Source of the DNA: Trichobilharzia szidati
Taxonomy: Eukaryota > Platyhelminthes > Trematoda > Strigeidida > Schistosomatidae
DNA length: 64,000 nucleotides
Assembly (NCBI GenBank): GCA_944472155.2
Contig: OX235279.1
Location: 159,858,199 to 159,922,198, forward strand
Reading direction: 5' to 3'
Under the pieces are notes generated by a model, which saw nothing but the letters and a program-made list of their open reading frames with translations, made no database searches and was not told the origin of the DNA. Both the position numbers and the translations under genes were made by a program. Numbering within the stretch: position 1 is the first letter of the stretch; each line of letters opens with the position of its first letter. Positions 20,740 through 31,190 of this stretch are shown here, piece by piece.

Positions 20740-21535
20740 TGCTTTACACCAAGTCAGTACTTATAATAAAGCGTGGGATTCTCAGTATTTCGTACAATAT
20801 TCCATCTAATTCACACAATAATAACAACAAAATACATTACAGAGTATAGGTTACCAAAATTGATAGTAGCAGCATTTTGGTCTCAGCAGTGACAATGAAG
20901 TCGAAAATGTACAAAAAGTATAAAATGATACTAACAATAATAATGCTGATAACTAAAATTATAAAATAACTGAAATAATGTCAATATTAATGGTTAATTA
21001 CATAGTGAGTTGTAAGTTTCACGCCTGCCACTACCTCTGTCATACAGAAAGCGGGTCAAATATACTATTGTTGAGTTTTTGAACTTTGTTGTACGAGCAT
21101 ACAATCATTCATAAGGACTTCTACTCCTAACTGATGAGATACAAGGCTGGGAGAGGTGCAGGGTGAATTGTGAACAGAGTGGATGTTGACAGTCAGACAA
21201 TGTGGATTTAAACCATCTCTCAAATGAGTTCAGGAATCTATCGATTATCATAGTAACGATCTGACTGAGTGATACACCACTTGCCCTACTAACAAGCTTT
21301 CATACCCTTCGCAGTATGACATATTCATTTTTGAGTAGCCCACGAAAGTCCATGGGGTTGGATAAAAGAAGAATAGGTAAGAAGCAAGATTTAACAAATT
21401 GTAAAAGTAGAGGTTGAGTGATACCTGTGTGATTGTCTTAACTTCTTAATGTAGTAGGTTAGAGGGAACATTTTCTTAGAGATCGACAAGATATGGGATG
21501 ACGAAGAATGGTCAGAGAAAACAACTATTCCAAGG
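20740..21535 (-). pseudogene. CR1-like LINE C-terminus and 3' UTR, copy 1
   Basis: The minus strand reads NPMDFRGLLKNEYVILRR, SRASGVSLSQIVTMIIDR and SDCQHPLCSQF, the conserved C-terminal part of schistosome CR1/jockey-like RT proteins, with stops. The 3' end near 20760-20800 has the family tail (AATACTGAGAATCCCACGC on minus). It is a near duplicate of 44240-45005. Confidence 0.75.
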
Positions 21536-21837
21536 TTCACTTTAAACTGAAGCTTGAGCAAAAGATATTATTTAGAAGGACAATGAAAGCATCGCAAGTA
21601 AACTATCCGGTTCAGAGAACGTAACCAAATCAAATTAGAAATCTCTATTATATATATACAATATCAGGCCACTAAATATTGCTAAAATACCATCAAGTAA
21701 CATTTTATCCATTTAAAGATTTTCATTTCTTTTCACTCACTAATTTCAGGAATGCTTTTTATTCCTTTTTACAGGTGAAGAGGTACCTCACTTATCAAAA
21801 CCACTTGGTACCAGTTAGGTAAATGTAAACGGAAATG
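21536..21837. other. unassigned; possible splice-site pair
   Basis: A strong acceptor-like tract ends at 21774 and a GTAAAT donor-like site follows at 21819, enclosing 44 bases. No domain supports an exon. Confidence 0.3.
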
Positions 21838-22075
21838 AGTGCGTTGTTGGTACAGTGGTAGAACACTGGTCAACGCAAGTGGTCTGGGGTTCAATCCTCG
21901 GCCAGCACACTCCTAAATCTCGTTAAGCCGGCAATAAGACTGGTAAAGAGGGAAGGTTGAGCATGAGGTTAGCAATCTCACGCCGTAAAAATAAAACACC
22001 ACTGCTATCGAAACTTCAAAGCACAGGTTTGAAGCCCTATGTTCCATTGGGAATGTAAAGGAATTCGAAATTTTC
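21838..22075 (+). mobile_element. SINE-epsilon, full copy
   Basis: A tRNA-like head (A box TTGGTACAGTGGTAGAAC, B box GGGGTTCAATCC) is followed by a body (AAGCCGGCAATAAGACTGG, CCGTAAAAATAAAAC) and the tail GAAGCCCTATGTTCCATTGG. The tail resembles the 3' end of the RTE LINE at about 38160. Confidence 0.8.
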
Positions 22076-22844
22076 AATGCGTACAGATGGAGAAAAGATT
22101 TCGCCGTGGTTTCTTTTACAAAGTGAAATTGCTCAGATCAAAACATGTGATAATAAACAGTGACTTAACTTGAAATTTAAATATTTGATCCAATGTGGTT
22201 AGCAGTAAACCAAAATGGCTAGTCAGCAGTCAGGTGGTTTCAAATGATTTTCCCCTCTCTAAATTGAATCAAACTGAATTATATCGCTGATGAGCTCCAC
22301 TCGAAGGAAGCGACATGGTCGGTTGCACATTAAAACTCATATGTGTCCTCTTTTTTTCGTTTTAAAAGTAACATGGTAAGTCAAGGCTATTGTAAAACCG
22401 GTTCAACATTGATCATATCCAATCATTAATTTGTCTACCAGTTTCAGTCTTCCTGCCCTTCTACATAAATATCAAATAAAAAAGTTTGAATATTAAGTGA
22501 CCTTCGTAAAAGAGTGAATATTTTCGGCAAATAAAAAGTTTGTTTTACTGAAATCCCTGAACATTTTTGAAATGAGGAAAACGGTAGCGGCATTAAACAG
22601 CTGTCGAAGTCCATAAACATGAAAACAAAAGTCATTACACTCAGTTTTCTATATATTAATCAATAACAATCAACTTGTTCATGTCTATCATACTATTTGC
22701 CCATGTTTCAAGTTTAGCACACCGATAAATACGTAGACAGACATTAGAATGTGAATTTGTGTACATCAATCGCTTGTAATTTCAGACATTAAAAAAGGAG
22801 GTTTTATTGCCTTGACAGCAGGAATTATGTGTTGTGTAGATAGT
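22076..22844. other. unassigned sequence
   Basis: No coding, RNA or repeat similarity recognised. A frame at 22444-22635 (minus) lacks support. Confidence 0.4.
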
Positions 22845-23165
22845 TAGTTACCTGGGGTCTTGTGAAAAGTCATGACCTGTGGGGTACAGTAGGTTGGGTG
22901 TGAGGACAAATACTCACCATCGATGACATTGGCTAGTGGCTGCGCTGTGTCGTCAGTTGGCAGAAGTTGGAATTCATGGGCCATTTGGTCAAGTCCCAGT
23001 GGCTTGATGTTCTACGAGCTCGCCTTGTAACCAGAAGGTTCCAGGTCGATGGATACTTACTTCTGAAGAGTTGTAAACTAGAATGAAACACTGTCCAATA
23101 CTCCATGGTGGTGGTTTTCTAAATGTTCTCTAACCGGTTTCGGCTCATGATGAAATCTAGTGATC
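22845..23165 (+). mobile_element. SINE-beta monomer
   Basis: Body from AGTTACCTGGGGTCT, tRNA-like head near 23000-23050 (A box kept, B box reduced to a CCAGGTCGATGG remnant), then a decayed hammerhead (CTTCTGAAGAGTTGTAAACT, GAAACACTGTC) and the 3' tail GGCTCATGATGAAATC. Confidence 0.78.
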
Positions 23166-23604
23166 ATCTCATGATTTAAACAATAAGAAATGCAGAATAG
23201 TTTAGGCATTTTGATGGATGAAAATTCTGGTAGCCCTGTGATTTAATCAGACCGCCATGTCATGAGTAAAAGTGATTCCACGAAAAATCAGAGGACTTTA
23301 CTCACTGTGGAAAATAGATATCTGAGCAAATTTATTTATTGCAAAAGATATGATTCAAACAAGTCACCATAGTAATTTCAACAGCTTTTAAACAAATTCT
23401 TAAGCTTTCTGAATGTCATATATAAATCAAGCTGCTAACTAGATTTACTGTGACTCTATACATGATAACAGAATAAATCCTACACTAATCCAAAACTCTT
23501 CACAGGTCCATTTATTTGATCTAGTCAATAATAATCAGTAAGGACCCTGATGAAAGTTGAACAGAAGTTTCAGCTTTATCAAGCAAAAGTAAAGTAATTA
23601 TTTA
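23166..23604. other. unassigned sequence
   Basis: No feature recognised. Confidence 0.4.
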
Positions 23605-23727
23605 ATTGAATTTTAGATTTTCCTGTCGATTGATTGGACCGAAGTGCTCGGTCTCAGGTTGACATGTTGGCTTCTTGTGCAGATGCTTCGACGATGTCTG
23701 GGCATGTAATTAGAATTTAATTGGTGG

Positions 23728-23808
23728 ATGGTGACCAGCAGTGGAATCCAGGATAACGCGCATTTCGTCCTATTTGGGACTCGTCAGTTGGCTGGATGTA
23801 CCTGCATT
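23728..23808 (-). ncRNA. hammerhead, SINE-alpha left arm
   Basis: On the minus strand: outer GCAG/CTGC, inner ATCCAG/CTGGAT, core CTGACGA, stem II GTCC-CAAATA-GGAC, GAAA, and ATC before the cleavage site. Four extra bases (CCAA) sit between stem I and the core, so activity is doubtful. The stem II and loop are those of the schistosome hammerhead. Confidence 0.75.
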
Positions 23809-23962
23809 CCCCAGTGAGTGATGGTGTTCCCACCGAGGCTCGAACCCATTGCACAAGAGGTGGCTCTCGTGGCCCAAGTTGTCTAGTGGATAACGCTTTG
23901 GTGTTTGAAACTATAGGCACTGGGTTCGAGCCTCTGTGGGAACATCATCACTCACTGGGGAA

Positions 23963-24031
23963 TGCAGGTACATCCAGCTGACTGACGAGTCCCAAATAGG
24001 ACGAAATGCGCGTTATCCTGGATTCCACTGC
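23963..24031 (+). ncRNA. hammerhead, SINE-alpha right arm
   Basis: Outer stem GCAG (23964-23967)/CTGC (24028-24031). Inner stem ATCCAG (23972-23977)/CTGGAT (24018-24023). Core CTGACGA (23982-23988), stem II 23989-24002, GAAA 24003-24006, cleavage predicted after ATC at 24017. Four extra bases (CTGA) precede the core and stem III is very weak. Confidence 0.78.
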
Positions 24032-24055
24032 TAGTCACACACCACCAGATTAATT

Positions 24056-24799
24056 ATGCCTTGCATTTTCATTTATTTCGCGTTACTGTTTAGATTTGTA
24101 GTAATATCTATAGACGATTGCCGCACAAAGTCTTTATTAACTATATTAACTAATATTCTCCATCGACATTTTGGTTTTCACCGTTTGTTTCACTTTTTCA
24201 CTATATAACGTGTCTGTAATGTGACTAATGTTTTCTATTTATAATTTTTACCATTATATATTACTACCGTTTCTTTCGTATCTCATTTTTCGCTAAAACT
24301 GTTAGAATATTCTCTAAAGAAATGGCCTTTACACCTCCGTATTTCTAGTAAATGCAATGACATTTAGGATTAGAGTTAATGTGTGTGTGTGTGCATGTGC
24401 GTGTGTATAGGGATATGCGCACTAGTTAGTCTATTCCTGTTTTCTTAAGGAATAATATAAAATCATTAGGAAATTGACATGATGTGTGTGACTTGATGAT
24501 GAATATACGTACCTTTAGATAACTAAACAAACACTAATTCGATTGAAAGGATGGTGGTCATGCTGGCTGCTTGTTCGTGCAAATTCCCTTCAAGCAGGTG
24601 GAAATTACTAGTGGTAAGAAAACTGCTGTTGTTCCCTCGTTTGATGTAAATACTCTTAAACGTTAAAAGGGGGAAATTTAAGATCTACTGGGTGATTCGC
24701 ATTCCAAAAAAAAAAAAATGGCTCAGTCATTCTCCTTTATCTGCAATTTTATGCTGACACTCACTATCCTGATTACCTTGTAATTTTGTATTATTAATA
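24056..24799. other. unassigned; short GT and A runs
   Basis: GT-rich microsatellite at about 24381-24408 and a 13-A run at 24706-24718. No gene seen. Confidence 0.45.
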
Positions 24800-25075
24800 C
24801 TAATATTTTAATTATCATTATTTGTTCTTAGTATTTTACATTTGTGCTTAATTTTGACCCTACTGTGTTTCTACTAATGCCAAAAATTTGTTGATCGGTG
24901 TTATCAATAATTTTGGTTAAGTGTTGCCTGTAATTTGTTTTTCCGCTGTTGTTGCTGTAATTCAGTAAATTAGATGCAACACTGCACAAAATACTGAGAA
25001 TTCCAAACTGTATCACAATTGCTGTAGTTGGAATAGGCCAAATTAATAATAATAACATTATTATTATTATTAAGA
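24800..25075 (+). mobile_element. CR1-like LINE 3' tail
   Basis: The tail AATACTGAGAATTCCAAACT with TTGGAATA downstream and a terminal (TAA/TTA)n run match the 3' ends of the CR1-like copies at 26.4 and 20.8 kb. No ORF remains. Confidence 0.55.
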
Positions 25076-26505
25076 AGCATCGAATTCGAGGTATGGAGCG
25101 AGGCAGAGAGTGAAATTAATAAAGGAATTTTCTAGTATTGGTTTTGTAGGGATTTTTAGTTTGATTGGTAAGAGGATTTCATTATGAATTGACATCGGCT
25201 AGAGGACCATTGGAAAACCTTCAGGGAGTACTGGACAGCTGTTTCGTCCAAGTTTGGGGCTCTTCACAGACCATTAAGCCACTGGGACCCAACCCGATCC
25301 AATGGCCAGCCAGTGTATGAATTCTAACTTCTGCCAATTCATGACATAGGGCAACCACTTCACAATGTCTTCTTCGATGAGTTACTGCCTCATCTTCAAC
25401 CTGCTGTACCCTACTGGTCTCGGCTTCTCACTAGAACCCCAGGTTAACTGTCTGAATGGGGACAGTCGCTAGGGTGGAGTCCCAAACTAGGACGAAACAG
25501 CTGTCCAGTACTCCCTGGAGGTTTTCCAATGGTTCTCTAATTGATGTCAGCTCATGATGATATCCTCCAACGTAATAAAGGAATTCAAGATCAGTTAATT
25601 TATTGAAGTTAGCGAAAGGTTATCACATGGTCCCACTATGATTGATGGCATAGAGGTTGAAATTACATCTGATGTCAAGTACCTTGGACCGAGTATTTCC
25701 TCCGATCTTTCCTGGTCCTCTCACATCATGCTAGTTACTAGAAAGATGTTTCGCTTAACGTTCTATGTTAGTAAGTTAAGGCAGTCTGGTATAAAGCAGT
25801 CTTTCTTTCTCAGCTTGTCAATTCTTGTATTCTAACCATCCCTCTTTACTGCTCCCCATTAATCTTTCCTGGACTACTTAAGAAAGACTTTGCTTTGCTG
25901 CGTTGGGCACTAAAAGCTGTTAGTAGGGCAAATGGGATTTCGTTAAACCAACTGGTTAACACCATTGTGGACAGACATATAATGTCATGTAATAAACTAG
26001 CGAATACTATATTGTCAGACCCCGAGCATCCTCTCTATACGCAGCTCTCTCCTTGCATTTCATCTGGTAGAACTAGAAGCAACTATAGGAGGCTAAATGC
26101 TAGGACTACCAAGTACAAAAACTCCACAATACCTTATCTGGCACAGCTGTTATGTGATGAGAAATCCGTTAGGTATGACACGATCAACTCACTGCGGCAC
26201 TCGAACAAATAGTTCCCATTAGCTTTTGTTCTCCTTTCTTCGTTACTATTATATTGTTGCTCACATATTCTATTACACACTAATTTTATATTTCATATCC
26301 TGTGGTGCATTGTTTAAAATGTGAATGTAATGCTGTTCTTCTTTATTTCTTTTATTTATCTTTTTTTCTTTTTGTTGTTGTTGCTTTTTATTTTTAAAAT
26401 CTTATAAAATTTATGAGGTAATTAGATGTAATATTGTAATGCACGCTGAAAATTCCATACCTGTACGACAAATACTGTTTGGAATAAAGTTATTATTACT
26501 ATTAT
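25076..26505 (+). pseudogene. CR1-like LINE RT 3' part, split by SINE-beta
   Basis: Before and after the SINE at 25130-25572 the LINE continues. 25638-25835 reads VEITSDVKYLGPSISSDLSW and RKMFRLTFYVSKLRQSGIK (RT thumb). After a frameshift near 25830-25890, 25895-26212 reads LLRWALKAVSRANGISLNQL, SDPEHPLYTQLSPCISSGRT and YKNSTIPYLAQLLCDEK to a stop. The 3' UTR ends with TGAAAATTCCATACCTGTAC and TTGGAATAAAG plus ATT repeats. The C-terminal frame is well preserved, so the copy is fairly young. Confidence 0.85.
25130..25572 (-). mobile_element. SINE-beta, palindromic, with target-site duplication
   Basis: Exact 13-bp direct repeats TAATAAAGGAATT (25117-25129 and 25573-25585). Inverted arms at both ends carry ribozyme remnants. 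The inner junction (CTAGGGTGGAGTCCC near 25469-25483) is the same join seen at 18.5 kb, in opposite orientation. Part of the tRNA head is deleted. It inserted into the CR1-like LINE. Confidence 0.85.
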
Positions 26506-26959
26506 TAACCAATAATCTGTAGGATATTGGTAGTTAACGACAATAGGTAAATGAGTTAGTCTGCAACCATTACGTAACAAGTTCAAGATACAAACGAGAC
26601 AAATTGAACAGGTTCAAAATAGTAATGATACTAAAATAACACTGTTAAGTGATAATTGTAAGGATAAAGGAAAACACCACTTTTAAAACTTGGCATATAT
26701 ATTCGGTACAATGGTATCCACTATACCACTATGTGCTTTTATCAGATAAGTTTAGCCTATGATGAAATGTGATAAATAACTTTAAAACCACCGTTAATGT
26801 CGACCTGATGTCCTTTATAAACAGGGTGAGCTAGTTGGTATAGATCCGTGTACCGTTCTATTCGGTTCTTCGCCTAATTACGACAAACGAAGTTAGAAAA
26901 TTGAACGTTGGGCTCTCCTAATCGCATTCCCAATGTGACTAGCTTCACAGAAGCAGTTA
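26506..26959. other. unassigned sequence
   Basis: No feature recognised. Confidence 0.4.
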
Positions 26960-27035
26960 GAATGGTTCCATAATGGATAAGAATTTATTTTGATAAATCA
27001 CACAGTGTAGTACAGTTATATTAACTGATGTTGAT
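26960..27035 (-). mobile_element. PLE-3 terminal-repeat fragment
   Basis: Contains the string TTTATTTTGATAAATCACAC and the start of the TATTAACTGATG block. Confidence 0.6.
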
Positions 27036-27499
27036 GTTTAAGGGATAGACGAAATTAACAAGTCTGCCGTTGTTTGGCAACTTAAGTTCTGGTCAGCCAA
27101 GGGATTGTATTGTAGTGAGAAGTGGGTATGTTTCTCAGTTGATGTAGGTCTTAAGTTTATCCTCCTAGCTGTTATTTCATATACTTATTTTCCCATTAAG
27201 ATATCCACGTGCGAAAAATACAACCATTCTGTACTTCTTTAGTAAAAGTTGCAACTGGATGAGTGTTATGGAACTCCTCCAGTATGCACTTCACATCACC
27301 CCTTTTCCTTAGGAATTATAAACGTCTTATTCACAGAACGATGGTAGAATTCCAAACCGTTTATTATAAATTTTCAGACGGTTGCATTCTCGTTTTGAGA
27401 GGGGAAAGCCACTAAGATTGAACCCTGTCGTACTCTCAGAACAATATCATTTCATTAACTATACATACTGAACAGGAAGTATATATTCAACATGCATCT
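27036..27499. other. unassigned sequence
   Basis: No feature recognised. Confidence 0.4.
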
Positions 27500-28095
27500 T
27501 GAAATAAGCTTATATACCCAGTAGATCCAATTAAGAAAAAGAATGTAATTTACTAAATACCATATATTGAATGTGTGGCCAGATATACAGGTAAAACTAG
27601 TACTTCAAGGTCTATTAGATCATGGGAAGATAGGAGTTTAGCTAGATCTAGACCCTGCTGAGTTACAGAAACTAGAAAAAGGTTCTACCACAGTAATGCA
27701 TTCACTTGCATGTGATTAAACGGTAGGGTGAGGGGGATAGGGTGAGAGTATAAAAAAGTAATATAGTTAGATGGAGAGAAAGGTTGATAACTAAAGCTTT
27801 GTTTATCGATACAACACCGCACATGTGGGAACGAAAAGACTCAGCGTCTATACCGGAGAAACGGAATGTGCCAAAAAACAATAAAGGGAAGTTGGAGAGA
27901 CAGAAAGAGAGAAAATATATATGTACGACAGATCGCGAAACCGTGTGACTAAATTGATATGACTATGAGTGAGAAATAATTTATGTTCGAAACCTGCATC
28001 ATCTCTGTGTGATATTTGACATAAACTTATCTAATATGGAATTACATCCCGCCACAGTGCCCAAGTTCTCCACTTACATTAAAATAAGCATCTTT
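27500..28095 (+). mobile_element. PLE-3b remnant
   Basis: The decayed GIY-YIG region starts at GTAGATCCAATTAAGAAAAA (27520), continues past GGCCAGATATACAGG, and reaches the 3' repeat (TTGATATGACTATGAG, GTTCGAAACC, ATGGAATTACATC, CACAGTGCCCAAG) near 28070. Frame destroyed. Confidence 0.7.
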
Positions 28096-28261
28096 GTTGA
28101 AGACAGGATTTTCAATCTCTATACCCACATCGGTCAACTAATTACACATAGAATCTGTTGTTTGCATCAGACGCATATGAGTGAATAAAGATGACTCATT
28201 CAAAGTTATCACCAGTTCACTAATTAAAAATGTCTTCTACCCTGTATTTTGCAACTATCGT
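28096..28261. other. unassigned spacer
   Basis: No feature recognised. Confidence 0.4.
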
Positions 28262-28505
28262 ATGCAATGGATAGCTGTTTCTTCCTGGTTTGGGACTCTT
28301 AACCAGTACGCACACACCACCAGGGTTCGAACCCACAACCTTGCGGTTACAAGGCAAGCTCGTAAACCATTGGTTTGCAGGGAATTGATTGGTTACAGGA
28401 TTTCATTATGAGGTGACATCGGTTAGAGAACCATTGGAAAACCTGGCAGGACTAGATACCTATGTATACGTATTGCCGAAGAGACACAAACCAGGACGAA
28501 GCAGC
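28262..28505. mobile_element. SINE-beta fragments
   Basis: 28262-28372 is a minus-orientation ribozyme and tRNA head (GGTTCGAACCC B box near 28325). 28373-28505 is another minus-orientation 3' arm (GGTTTGCAGGGAATTGATTGG, ACATCGGTTAGAGAACC) that ends in a damaged ribozyme. Both cores are mutated. Confidence 0.7.
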
Positions 28506-28944
28506 CGTCGTATGTAATAGCTGTAAAAGTTGCATAAATCATTTCGCAGATGCATACTGAGAACTGGTGGTAAGCCACTTGCATAAAGTTAGACAGATCA
28601 TGGAATCTGGATATCACAGTGCTAATGCAAGCTTGATGAAATATAAACTTACTTTTTCAACAATTTGTCAGTTAATATTTTTCTGTCTCCTCGGTTAAAT
28701 CCGTAATAGTTAGTAGTGTATGATGTTTGAAATGGCAAACAAGTATTACCTTTATTCTGCTGAGGTTGTCAGTTCTACCCATGATAATAAATTCTGATTC
28801 TGTTTCAGGTCTGGAGACCAGTGAATCGTAATTTCTTGAGCTTCAGCAGTTTTTTGGCTTAAATATCATTTGTACTCAATTTACGTTTCATGTATCATTG
28901 ATATAAGTATAGAAATCGGGGACCGTGGCAGAGTATAATTCTTC

Positions 28945-29047
28945 ATTGGACACTAGCCAGCAACTAGTGTAATGTGTCTAGTTCTATCTTCGGTGCAGAC
29001 TGAATTCTATCAGTCAAGCTAGCACTAGTTACTGACTAGTGTCCAAT
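28945..29047. repeat. palindromic 5' module of SINE-gamma
   Basis: Ends are inverted: ATTGGACACTAG at the left and CTAGTGTCCAAT at the right, with further pairing of CAACTAGTG and CACTAGTTA inside. It could be a small nested terminal-inverted-repeat element or an original part of the SINE. Confidence 0.65.
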
Positions 29048-29177
29048 CAAAAATATCCAATACAGTTGTACAGGAGGTCAATCGCGAGGCTGAATAGATC
29101 AGTGGTAACGTGTTTGACTGCAGCACTGCGCTGGGTGACACACTTTCGAGTCTCAGAAGTGACATGAGTTCCTTCAA

Positions 29178-29245
29178 GGTTGCAGATACGTCTTTCTGAT
29201 GAGTGCCAACTAGCACAAAACCTAGGTCCGAGGCTTACTCTGGCC
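29178..29245 (+). ncRNA. hammerhead, SINE-gamma left copy
   Basis: Core CTGATGA (29196-29202), stem II GTGC (29203-29206)/GCAC (29213-29216) with loop CAACTA, AAAA at 29217-29220 where GAAA is required, stem III ACCT/AGGT, cleavage predicted after GTC at 29228. Stem I is partly lost here; in the right arm GCCTT/AAGGC is kept. The G to A change at position 12 should abolish cleavage. Confidence 0.7.
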
Positions 29246-30425
29246 GATTGCCTCCAACCGTCTAATACCAACAAGAGTATAATTCTATGATGGAAAAAAT
29301 TGATTTTGATAAAGTCTCACAGTGTGTTGTGTAGTAATATTTACTGATACAACCACGTTTCGAGCACAATTTGATCCCTACTCATCATAATCATATCAAG
29401 GCACTACTCACACAGCTTTTTTGACTTCGTTCATATACATGTGTAAAACATCTGATTAGACATATGAATGAATGGGTAAAAGCCAACAGAAAGTTCAACA
29501 GGCAGGGATATAAAATAAGTTGTGAAATAAGAAAGAATATAAGGCATGTACAGTTTTACCATAAAGGAAGGGGACATCTAAAGCCCTACGTGTAGGATTC
29601 TTAATAAAGCAGGAATTAGGATGGCATTTAAACCTACAAACTCACCCAGGTAGGACAAGGTGTGTAGGTTAAAGGACCCTATTGGTTGATTCAATAAGAC
29701 AAAATAATATAATTTACTAAATACATTGCAATCAATGTGAGTTAAGTCAACTACATAGGTCAGACAAGTACATCGGGGGTATTGAAATTATCAGAACATA
29801 AAATTTACCTAAGGTTAGAATGGTTGACCTCGAGAAGATAAATAATTTAGAAGAAAGCTCAGAAATTGCACTGCATGCATTAGCACACAACCACACAATA
29901 GGGTGGGAGAGGGTTAAAATTCTGAAAAGTGATCTAGGTAGGTGGAGCGCGAGAGAGACTGATTATTGAATTCTTGTTCATAGAATCTAAACCCACCACA
30001 TGCAGTGGGGATGTCTTATCATCAATATGAAATATATGGAAGATATTGCTACCAATCAAATCACAGGATAAGTTTTTATTTCAATTTACATTATACCCCT
30101 GTTATTTATTTTATTCGACTGACAAAACATTCCTCATCTTATTGACTAACAACACTCGTCTAATTTCCGAATGTACTATATTTCCCTTTCTGTTTCAAGC
30201 ATGTTTGTTGAACTTTATATTGACTTTTACACATTCATTCATATGTCTAATCAGTTTTTTACTCATGTATATGAACGAAGTGAAAAAGCTGTGTGAGTAG
30301 TGCCTTGATATGATTGTGTGCAGGAACAAATTGTGCTCAAAACGTGGTAGTATCAATTAGTATCACTGTATAACACACTGTGAGACATTATCAAAATCAA
30401 TTTTCTCCATCATAGAATTATACCC

Positions 30426-30757
30426 TAGTTGGTATTAGATGGTTGGACGCAATCAGTCAGAGTTAGCCTTGGACCTAGGTTTTGTGCTAGTTGACATTCA
30501 TCAGAAAGGCGTATCTGCAACCTCGAAGGAACTCATGTCCTTTCTGAGACTAGAACTTTTGTCAACCAATGCAGTGCTGCAGTCAGACACGTTACCACTG
30601 ATCTATTCAGCTTCGCGATTGACTTCCTGTACAACTGTATTGGATATTTTTGATTGGACACTAGTGAGTAACCAGTGCTAGCTTGACTGATAGAATTCAG
30701 TCTGCACCGAAGATAGAACTAGACACATTACACTAGTTGCTGGCTAGTGTCCAATCA
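30426..30757 (-). mobile_element. SINE-gamma, right-arm copy
   Basis: 332 bp, the inverted counterpart of 28943-29274, between near-identical 12-bp repeats (30414-30425 and 30758-30769). The tRNA-like head and palindromic part are kept. Same length and same insertion point as the left arm, so it was copied together with the PLE-3 end. Confidence 0.8.
30462..30517 (-). ncRNA. hammerhead, SINE-gamma right copy
   Basis: On the minus strand CTGATGA (30504-30498), stem II damaged (ATGT/GCAC), AAAA for GAAA, stem III ACCT/AGGT, GTC, and stem I GCCTT/AAGGC with one mismatch next to the core. Inactive as written. Confidence 0.65.
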
Positions 30758-31190
30758 AGAATTATACTCTACCACGGTCCCCGATTTCTATACTTATATC
30801 AATGATACATGAAACGTAAATTGAGTACAAATGATATTTAAGCCGAAAAACTGCTGAAGCTCAAGAAATGAGGATTCACTGGTCTCCAGACCTGAAATAG
30901 AATCAGAATTTATTATCATGGGTAAAACTGATAACCTCAACATGATAAAGGCAATACTTGTTTACCGTTTCAAACATCATAAACTATTAATTAATACTGA
31001 TTTAGAGGAGAAGACAGAGAAATTTTCTCAAGTGACAAATTGTTGGAAAAGTAAGGTTGCATTTCATCAAGCTTGCATTAGCACTGTGATATCCAGACTC
31101 CATGGTGTGTCTAACGTTTATACAAGTGGCTTACCACCGGTCCTCAGTATGCAAAATAATTCATACAACTTTTACAGCCATTACAAGTAA

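Larger units (their letters stand above)
23605..24055 (+). mobile_element. SINE-alpha inverted dimer with two opposed hammerheads
   Basis: The left arm (23725-23855) and right arm (23925-24050) are inverted copies covering the B box, stem I, ribozyme and ATTCCACTGC tail. Between them is one tRNA-like head (about 23871-23945; A box GTTGTCTAGTGG, B box GGTTCGAGCC). The left flank 23608-23700 is the alpha 5' region. Organisation parallels SINE-beta. Confidence 0.82.
28943..29274 (+). mobile_element. SINE-gamma, left-arm copy
   Basis: 332 bp between exact 12-bp repeats GAGTATAATTCT (28931-28942 and 29275-29286). A palindromic 5' part (28945-29047), a tRNA-like head near 29085-29160 (A box TAGATCAGTGGTAACG, B box TTTCGAGTCTC), a hammerhead (29178-29245), and an end near CCAACCGTCTAATACC. 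Its stem II differs from alpha and beta, so it is a separate family. The core G of GAAA is A. Confidence 0.8.
28505..31190 (+). mobile_element. PLE-3 copy inside a 2.7-kb inverted repeat
   Basis: The left arm (about 28505-29480) and right arm (about 30235-31190) are inverted copies with high visible identity. The middle (29480-30235) is the plus-strand GIY-YIG region and 3' UTR of PLE-3 (start of KAGIRMAFKPTNS near 29605, then CTACATAGGTCAGACAAG). Each arm contains the PLE-3 terminal repeat, a SINE-gamma with its own duplication, and about 360 bp of outer sequence that is not PLE-3 end as seen elsewhere. Confidence 0.85.

Noticed and set aside
21775..21818. 44-base microexon between a strong acceptor-like tract and GTAAAT
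   Set aside because: One frame ends in a stop at its last bases and no domain or neighbouring exon supports it; chance splice-like sites are common in AT-rich introns.
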